Positions 6,463 to 10,984 of a stretch of DNA of 10,984 nt are shown here, piece after piece. Below the pieces are notes generated by a model. That model did no database searches, was not told the DNA's origin, and saw only the letters and a program-made list of their open reading frames with translations. This DNA is from an uncultured Lachnospiraceae bacterium. Lineage in GTDB: Bacteria > Bacillota_A > Clostridia > Lachnospirales > Lachnospiraceae. Numbering within the stretch: position 1 is the first letter of the stretch; every line of letters starts with the position of its first letter. The position numbers and the translations under genes were made by a program. Where the stretch lies: positions 1 to 10,984 of the forward strand of contig CAMWWF010000069.1 of the NCBI GenBank assembly GCA_947177885.1, written 5' to 3'.

Positions 6463-6491
6463 TTGACACAGGGAACAGCAGGAGCCATAAT
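6463..6491 (+). promoter_or_regulatory. Near-consensus promoter of the decayed gene
   Basis: A perfect TTGACA (6463-6468) is followed after exactly 17 bases by CATAAT (6486-6491), which differs from consensus at one base. Transcription would begin near 6498, about 43 bases before the likely start codon at 6541. This makes a TTG at 6463 an unlikely translation start. Confidence 0.6.
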
Positions 6492-6540
6492 AAATATACG
6501 TTCCTATACAGAAGCGGATCGATCTGTCAATAGGGTGGTC

Positions 6541-7068
6541 ATGTTTTTGGAGATGAAAATACGGGAAAAGTATATGCATTCCTGGGGACATTTTGTAGGA
6601 AATGGACGTATTTATGGGAAAAAATTAAAAATTATCTTTTTAACCGGAACATTCCTCATTGTTTGTTTGATTTTGTCAGTTTAATTCTATATAACCAAGA
6701 TTGGAAAGCGTCCTTTTGCTGACCTGCAGACATCAGATATTAAGCAGGCATATATTTTATATACATTCTATCCTAATGCAGCGCCTTATCCATTAAATCA
6801 GGAAGACACAGAAACACTTGTAGCAGCGCTTCAGGAAATCGTATTTTACCAGAGGGATAATACTTATATGGATTAGGATGGTTGTTCTTTTACTGCACTT
6901 ATCATAGAAACAACAGAGGGAGAAGTTTGGGAATGTTATGAGAGAAATCCATTTTTCATAATAAACGGCGAAGGGCATCGGACAAAGTACAAACCAAGCG
7001 ATAACCTGGGATGGCTCCTTCAATCTTTTATGGACAGAGCTTTTGAGGAAGGGTTTTATGTAAAATAG
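6541..7068 (+). pseudogene. Decayed gene for a small membrane-anchored protein (two in-frame stop codons)
   Basis: A single frame of 175 codons from the ATG at 6541 to TAG at 7066-7068 reads as a coherent protein but is broken by TAA at 6682-6684 (codon 48) and TAG at 6874-6876 (codon 112). A basic N terminus leads into a membrane segment (IIFLTGTFLIVCLIL), and the first stop comes just after it. Then follows an extracellular-looking domain: KIGKRPFADLQTSDIKQAYI, an alpha/beta part ending in LVAALQEIVFYQRDN, the second stop, then SFTALIIETTEGEVWE, NPFFIINGEGHRTKY and LLQSFMDRAF. The pattern recalls small clostridial membrane-anchored or lipoproteins with a 'KPFxxL..I..A' domain; the function is unknown. 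No frameshift is needed, so loss was by two nonsense changes. The stretch is clearly more AT-rich than its neighbours, suggesting foreign origin. Two sequencing errors are unlikely but not excluded. Confidence 0.8.
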
Positions 7069-7091
7069 CCCGGCCTGTAAGCCAGGCTATT
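7064..7091. terminator. Bidirectional hairpin between converging genes
   Basis: AATAGCC-c-GGC (7064-7074) pairs with GCC-a-GGCTATT (7081-7091), ten pairs with one C/A mismatch and a six-base loop. It contains the stop codon of both the pseudogene (7066-7068) and the phosphoesterase (7087-7089). On the minus strand it runs into ATTTTAC, a modest T tract. It is probably the terminator of the phosphoesterase gene. Confidence 0.6.
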
Positions 7092-7959
7092 CCTCTGCAC
7101 CAAAGAGTTCCTGAAATGCCATATCCCAATACTTTTCAGGCAGATCCGGCCAGCTCCACTGTCCCGTCTCCTCGTGGCAAAGCTTCATCACCCGTTCCAG
7201 GACATCGGCATGGGTGATCTCCGGCTGCCCGCCTCTGAGCTGCCGTACCGTGACTCTGCACCAGTATGGTGCACGCTCTGCCAGACCGGATTCCTCCAAC
7301 TGCTTTTCTGCCTCCTGCCTGTCGTAGTCCATCGTGATAAATTCCTCCCGCCAGCTTCCCCGCTCTCCATGCAGTATCATGAACTGGCTCCGTCCATCCG
7401 CCTTCCATGAGAGTCCCACCGAGCCCGGATTGAGCAGCTTTACTCCCTGATGGCGATATGCAAACTGAAGATGCGTATGACCGCAGAGAATATGAGAACC
7501 TTCTGCGTTCCCCATGATCGCCTTTGTCCGCTCCGTATCCGCCCAAAGCTGTTCTTTCACATTTTCGGGAGAGCCGTGGCAGACTGTCAGGGCAGGAAGT
7601 CCCTCAAACCTGACCTCACGGGCAATGGGAAGCTCCTGAAAAAAGTCAATGTCCTCCGGTCTCAGACGATGATAGGCGTACCAGAGCGCCCCCGTTGTGG
7701 AATCATACTCCTTCCAGTCATTCCCGCCTTCCGCACGCTGTCTGATCCAATATTCCTCCTTATTCCCCCGGATAAATGTGCAGTCGTATTTCTCCCTGTA
7801 AGAAAAGAGCCGTTCCATGGTACGCTCCGGATATGCAAGCTCTCCCACATAATCACCAAGGAAAATAAATCGGCTGATCCCACGGGAAAGCGCATATTCC
7901 ATACATCGCTCAAGGGCTGTGTAATTACTGTGAATATCTGATAATATCGCTATGTCCAT
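7087..7959 (-). CDS. Metallophosphoesterase family protein with extended C-terminal region
   Basis: This 290-residue calcineurin-like phosphoesterase has D8-I-H10-S-N, G35-D36-Y, G65-N66-K-E68, C127-H128-G-S-P, G160-H161-T-H163 and NPGSVG at 177-182, the two-metal site of the family. The usual GNHD is GNKE here, so the catalytic-loop His is a Lys. This variation is found in DIHSN-type members and does not by itself mean loss of activity. Residues 205-290 form an additional helical part with RVTVRQLRGG in the middle. The substrate is unknown; nucleotide or phosphodiester hydrolysis is likely. The start at 7959 is fixed by an in-frame stop three to eight bases upstream and by the motif beginning at residue 3, yet no Shine-Dalgarno sequence precedes it. 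The protein is not a near copy of the phosphodiesterase at 1719-2405. Confidence 0.9.
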   Translation of the reverse strand: MDIAILSDIHSNYTALERCMEYALSRGISRFIFLGDYVGELAYPERTMERLFSYREKYDCTFIRGNKEEYWIRQRAEGGNDWKEYDSTTGALWYAYHRLRPEDIDFFQELPIAREVRFEGLPALTVCHGSPENVKEQLWADTERTKAIMGNAEGSHILCGHTHLQFAYRHQGVKLLNPGSVGLSWKADGRSQFMILHGERGSWREEFITMDYDRQEAEKQLEESGLAERAPYWCRVTVRQLRGGQPEITHADVLERVMKLCHEETGQWSWPDLPEKYWDMAFQELFGAEE

Positions 7960-8141
7960 GGTCTATATAAAACCATATCTTTCTTAACATTCTGCGTGGA
8001 AAAAGATTAAAAGTCTCTTAAATCTTGTCCGCCGTATCCTTTTACAGAACCGGATACTCTGTCTGAAAATACATTGATGATCACCGTTTATCAGCTCTTT
8101 TCTTTTTACACAGGCCGGACAAGCCCACGTCGTATGAAGGT
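7960..8141. other. Intergenic region between small helical protein and phosphoesterase
   Basis: On the minus strand an AT-only hairpin (AAGATT at 8026-8021 with AATCTT at 8008-8003) is followed by TTTTTCC. It may be a weak terminator of the upstream small gene. The AT-rich bases before the phosphoesterase ATG contain TATATA at a distance that would fit a leaderless or nearly leaderless transcript, but no good -35 box is visible. Confidence 0.3.
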
Positions 8142-8555
8142 TTACTGCAGCTGCTTCATTATATATGCAACCTTCTGTCTCGCGTTCTCCACCTGCGTTT
8201 TGGCTTCGTTGATCCGGGACTGCATCAGCCAGTCCGCAATGATACCGTCAAAAAAGTAGTCCGCAAAAGCCAGGAAGTCTCCTGTTTCTATATGGAACTC
8301 CTCCACGTTCTCCACATCCATCAGCTCCTTCTGAAAACGTTTCAGCGCACTGCGTGCCTGCTGTACCAGCGCTTCCGCATCATTCATCTTGGAATGCTTG
8401 ACAAAGGTACTGATCAGTCCTCCGCCCAGCATATCAACGATGCCCCAGTTCCCGGCGCTTTTTAAAGTATCCGCCGCCCTGTTCAGGCAGTCCAGCGCCT
8501 CCTGTCCTGCAAGCCTTGCCTCTCTGAGTTCTTTTTCCCTGTCCAGATTATCCAT
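8142..8555 (-). CDS. Small helical conserved-looking protein of unknown function
   Basis: The 137-residue protein starts at the ATG at 8555, which has GGGG six bases upstream. An in-frame ATG at 8594 would add 13 residues but has no ribosome binding site. It is almost entirely helical, rich in Ala, Glu, Lys and Asp, and has no signal peptide or membrane span. Helix 1 (about 3-34, coiled-coil-like) leads to a Gly-rich turn, NWGIVDMLGGGLISTFVKHSKM (two pieces, 36-46 and 47-57), which looks like the family signature. The second half has a hydrophobic segment (FLAFADYFFDGIIADWLM) and ends in a coiled-coil-like helix. I know similar Firmicutes proteins only as uncharacterised. It lies 280 bases downstream of the ATPase gene; joint function is not shown. 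Confidence 0.8.
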   Translation of the reverse strand: MDNLDREKELREARLAGQEALDCLNRAADTLKSAGNWGIVDMLGGGLISTFVKHSKMNDAEALVQQARSALKRFQKELMDVENVEEFHIETGDFLAFADYFFDGIIADWLMQSRINEAKTQVENARQKVAYIMKQLQ

Positions 8556-8834
8556 AATCATCCCCCATACCGCTTTAGCGGCTGAAATTCGCATTTGAAA
8601 AATGCTGTCCTTTGCGTTTTTCCTATGTGAAGCTTAATACTTCTCAGGCAGTGTCTTTTGCTGTCCAAGAAATATTTTTCACAGAACATTTTTCCAGATC
8701 AAATACCCTTTACAAACTGACAACGCATCCGATTTCCAACATGCCAAAACTGTCACGCCATATCCCCAACATGATCAATGTTCCAAAAATTCTGCAACAC
8801 CTAAATTTTGACTCGCTGCCCGCGGGAATAAAAC
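8556..8834. other. Intergenic region downstream of the HerA-like gene
   Basis: It contains a small palindrome, CCGCTTTAGCGG (8570-8581), just upstream of the small helical gene, and a repeated CCAACATG at 8737-8744 and around 8767-8774. There is no convincing terminator or promoter. A 76-codon plus-strand frame (8612-8842) overlaps the end of the ATPase gene and lacks a ribosome binding site. Confidence 0.35.
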
Positions 8835-10346
8835 TTATTTGAACAACGTTTTCAGCAATCCTCTCTTCAACACCTGTGTACCGGCGCTGATCAGGCTTCT
8901 CTCGATCTGCGCCTGTCTCCGCTCCGCCGCTTTCTCTCTCTTCTTCTCCGCGGCTTCCTTCTCCTTTTCCTTCTTTTTCGCCGCAGCCGCTTCCGCCTTC
9001 TCTTTCTGCTTTTGGAACTCCGCCTTTTCCTTCTCCAGTTGGGCGCGCTCCGCCTCCAGAGCGCTTTGCTCTGTCAAAACCTCATACGCGGAAATGTTGT
9101 CCACACCGTCGTCATACTTTTCCATGCCGTCGGAAGCGATCCGCTTTAACCGCTCCACACTGTCCACCGCTCCCATCAGACTCTGGGGGCAGATGATCGC
9201 CGTCTGCTGCGCAATGCCGGGCACACCTTCCTCGTCCAGGAAGGAAGTCAGGGCATATCCCACTCCCAGTTCCATGATCACATCCTCTGTCTTAAAAGCA
9301 GGGTTTGCCCGGAAGGACTGTGCCGCCACCCTCACTGCCTTCTGCTCCGCGGGAGTGTAGGCGCGAAGGGCATGCTGTACACGGTTGGAAAGCTGTGCCA
9401 GCACGCTGTCGGGAATATCGCCGGGACTCTGTGTCACAAAATAAATGCCCACGCCCTTGGAGCGGATCAGCTTCACCACCTGTTCGATCTTTTGCACCAG
9501 CACCTTGGGGGCACCGGAAAACAGCATATGTGCCTCGTCAAAGAAAAACACCAGCTTCGGCTTCTCCAGATCCCCCGCCTCCGGCAGCCGTTCGAACAGC
9601 TCCGCCATCATCCACAGCAGGAAACTGGCATATAGAACAGGGTTCTGCACCAGCTTCACACTATCCAGAATGTTCACGATTCCCTTCCCATTGCCGTCGG
9701 CGCGTATCCAGTCAAAGATATCCAACGCCGGTTCCCCAAAGAACAGATCTCCACCCTGATTTTCCAAAGGAATCAGAGCACGGACAATGGCTCCGATGGA
9801 CTGGGGCGATATACTTCCATAGGCAGTCAGATAATCCGCCCTGTGCTCCGAGACATAATTCAGAACCGCCTTCAGGTCCTTCAGATCTATGAGCATTAAC
9901 CCTCTGTCATCCGCAATTCGAAATACAATATTCAAAACTCCCTCCTGAACCGCTGTCAGGCCCAGGATACGGGAAAGCAGTTCAGGCCCCATATCGGAGA
10001 TCGTAACCCTCACCGGATGTCCCTTTTCCTGATAGATATCCCAGAAGCAGACGGGATAGGCCTTATATGTAAAGCTGTCCCGGATGCCGAATCTGTCGAT
10101 CCGCTTCTCCATGCTTTCGGAAGAAATTCCGGGAGAAGCAAGTCCCGACACATCTCCCTTCACATCACACAGAAATACGGGAACTCCCGCATCGGAAAAG
10201 GATTCCGCCATGGCTTTCATTGTGATCGTCTTACCGGTGCCGCTGGCGCCTGCGATCAGGCCGTGGCGGTTGCTCATGTTTAACTGCATGTTCACCTGAT
10301 TCCCGCTGTCATCAAATCCCATGTAAATTCTGCCGTCTCTGTACAT
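8835..10346 (-). CDS. HerA-like P-loop ATPase, DUF853/YjgR family
   Basis: This 503-residue cytoplasmic ATPase is of the FtsK/HerA superfamily. Walker A is G33-ASGTG-K39-T40, Walker B is L265-VFFF-D270-E271, and a polar sensor stretch (VTQSPGDIPDSVLAQLSNRVQHALR, in two parts at 304-313 and 314-328) ends in a probable arginine finger. Early YMGFDDSGN and FLCDVKGDVSGLA (58-70) are typical of the DUF853 group represented by YjgR. Residues 425-485 are a charged Glu/Lys/Ala coiled coil, and the C terminus is basic (LKRGLLKTLFK). HerA proteins are hexameric DNA translocases, in archaea paired with the NurA nuclease; no nuclease is adjacent here and the YjgR role is not established. Length and domain order match the family. 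The ATG at 10346 is preceded by AGGAAAGG at 11 bases, slightly long. The gene has its own promoter. Confidence 0.92.
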   Translation of the reverse strand: MYRDGRIYMGFDDSGNQVNMQLNMSNRHGLIAGASGTGKTITMKAMAESFSDAGVPVFLCDVKGDVSGLASPGISSESMEKRIDRFGIRDSFTYKAYPVCFWDIYQEKGHPVRVTISDMGPELLSRILGLTAVQEGVLNIVFRIADDRGLMLIDLKDLKAVLNYVSEHRADYLTAYGSISPQSIGAIVRALIPLENQGGDLFFGEPALDIFDWIRADGNGKGIVNILDSVKLVQNPVLYASFLLWMMAELFERLPEAGDLEKPKLVFFFDEAHMLFSGAPKVLVQKIEQVVKLIRSKGVGIYFVTQSPGDIPDSVLAQLSNRVQHALRAYTPAEQKAVRVAAQSFRANPAFKTEDVIMELGVGYALTSFLDEEGVPGIAQQTAIICPQSLMGAVDSVERLKRIASDGMEKYDDGVDNISAYEVLTEQSALEAERAQLEKEKAEFQKQKEKAEAAAAKKKEKEKEAAEKKREKAAERRQAQIERSLISAGTQVLKRGLLKTLFK

Positions 10347-10446
10347 TTTTGATCATACCTTTCCTGTGTCCTGCCGGTTATATTGTGTATGCATTTCCTC
10401 TATGCTGTCCGTCACGCAGGCACAAATCTTAGTGAAAACTACAACG

Positions 10447-10476
10447 AGTATAACATACCGCCGGCTTTCCCCGCAA
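10447..10476 (-). promoter_or_regulatory. Extended -10 promoter of the HerA-like gene
   Basis: On the minus strand TTGCGG (10476-10471) is followed after 18 bases by TATACT (10452-10447), with TG one base upstream of it, making an extended -10. Transcription would begin near 10440 and leave a leader of about 94 bases before the ATG at 10346. Confidence 0.5.
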
Positions 10477-10620
10477 CCGGAACCGGGGCGGGTTCTGAAA
10501 AACACAATTTTTCACGAAATAGTTCAGACAGCCCCTCCTGCTACTCCGTTTTACATGTTGTATACAGCATATGCCATTTCAAGCTATCTATCCTTATATG
10601 CCAGACTCTCCGTTTGCCAG
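10477..10620. other. Intergenic region downstream of the recombinase-like gene
   Basis: Nothing else was found in this stretch: no stem followed by a T run after the recombinase stop codon at 10621. Open frames here on the plus strand are antisense or intergenic noise. Confidence 0.4.
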
Positions 10621-10984
10621 TTATCTCAACTGCTCCAGAAAGTCTCTCATTGGATGCTGACCTGCCGAGCAGATGATTGGTTCTTCACTTTCACTCCAAA
10701 ATGTCTTCTCTATATCTTCTCTTGAAATATAGCTTCCAAGTTTATATCCTTCTATATCCATTAAATAGAGTATTTTTTGAAGAGGATACTCATGTTCCAA
10801 CAGATATTTTGCCAAGCACCGTCTGATATTTGCAGGAGTTAGCTGGCTGAAGAATCCATCGTTCACATCCGCCTTTGCAATATTGGAAAGAATTGTATTA
10901 ATTGCTCCTTCTCCCAATACTTCTCCTTCATTATTACAAAATATATATTCTCCCTGTTTCTCCATCTCTACGAGTATTTCCACG
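10621..10984 (-). CDS. C-terminal part of a tyrosine-recombinase-like protein (5' end beyond the window)
   Basis: The minus-strand frame is open to the right edge, so the 120 visible residues are the C-terminal portion. A GTG at 10983 is probably internal, not a start. The pattern fits the tyrosine recombinase catalytic domain: YIFCNNEGEVLGEGAINTIL (13-32) aligns with the 'vFpn..G.pls...in..l' segment, then LTPANIRRCLAKYLLEHEY (48-66), LQKILYLMDI (68-77) and LGSYI (82-86). The box II Arg (R54) and the Tyr (Y85) are in place. The His of the HxxR motif is Ala (A51), and the 'LGH' motif reads MDI (75-77). It may be an inactive or specialised relative. Residues 92-120 are an unusual tail. The composition is more AT-rich than the neighbours, consistent with acquired DNA. 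The N-terminal domain and first catalytic Arg cannot be checked. Confidence 0.65.
   Translation of the reverse strand, partial: VEILVEMEKQGEYIFCNNEGEVLGEGAINTILSNIAKADVNDGFFSQLTPANIRRCLAKYLLEHEYPLQKILYLMDIEGYKLGSYISREDIEKTFWSESEEPIICSAGQHPMRDFLEQLR

Noticed and set aside
9305..9892. Plus-strand frame of 195 codons
   Set aside because: It is antisense to the HerA-like ATPase and has Pro/Ser/Arg-rich noise composition.
8142..10346. HerA-type defence system
   Set aside because: The ATPase belongs to the widespread DUF853/YjgR group, and no nuclease, SIR2 or DUF4297-like partner is adjacent.

Overview
The window looks like chromosomal DNA of a gut-type Lachnospiraceae (Clostridium cluster XIVa) bacterium. 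The reasons are purine-rich Shine-Dalgarno sites (AGGAGG, AAGGAG), sigma-A promoters often with an extended -10, moderate GC, and a gene set typical of anaerobic Firmicutes: a cytoplasmic pectin methylesterase, a hemerythrin-CheX protein, YfcE-like phosphodiesterases and a YjgR/HerA-type ATPase. This is inferred from protein and signal style, not from a marker gene. Eight intact or edge-truncated genes run on the minus strand. Only the pectinesterase and one decayed gene run on the plus strand.

Left part (1-4060): a secreted protein with a short tandem repeat runs off the left edge, preceded by a YfcE-type phosphodiesterase on the same strand. A 588-base intergenic region then separates this minus-strand pair from the divergent pectinesterase gene, which ends in a strong intrinsic terminator. 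That region holds a promoter in each direction, a perfect 13-base inverted repeat enclosing both promoters, and a roughly 240-base structured leader in front of the pectinesterase. The layout is compatible with an invertible promoter segment or with a leader-RNA switch; neither is proven.

Middle (4060-7090): a convergent gap rich in hairpins, then a hemerythrin-CheX fusion with its own extended -10 promoter, then an unrecognised 239-residue protein. Upstream of the latter is a 140-base nested inverted-repeat element. It is followed by an AT-rich plus-strand pseudogene that keeps a near-consensus promoter but has two in-frame stop codons, and by a hairpin shared with the converging gene.

Right part (7087-10984): three minus-strand genes with separate gaps, namely a second metallophosphoesterase, a small helical conserved protein and a DUF853/HerA-like ATPase with its own extended -10 promoter. 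At the right edge is the C-terminal part of a tyrosine-recombinase-like protein that has lost some catalytic positions. Together with the pseudogene it suggests that parts of this window have been exposed to mobile DNA. I see no tRNA, rRNA, CRISPR array, complete insertion sequence or recognisable defence cassette.
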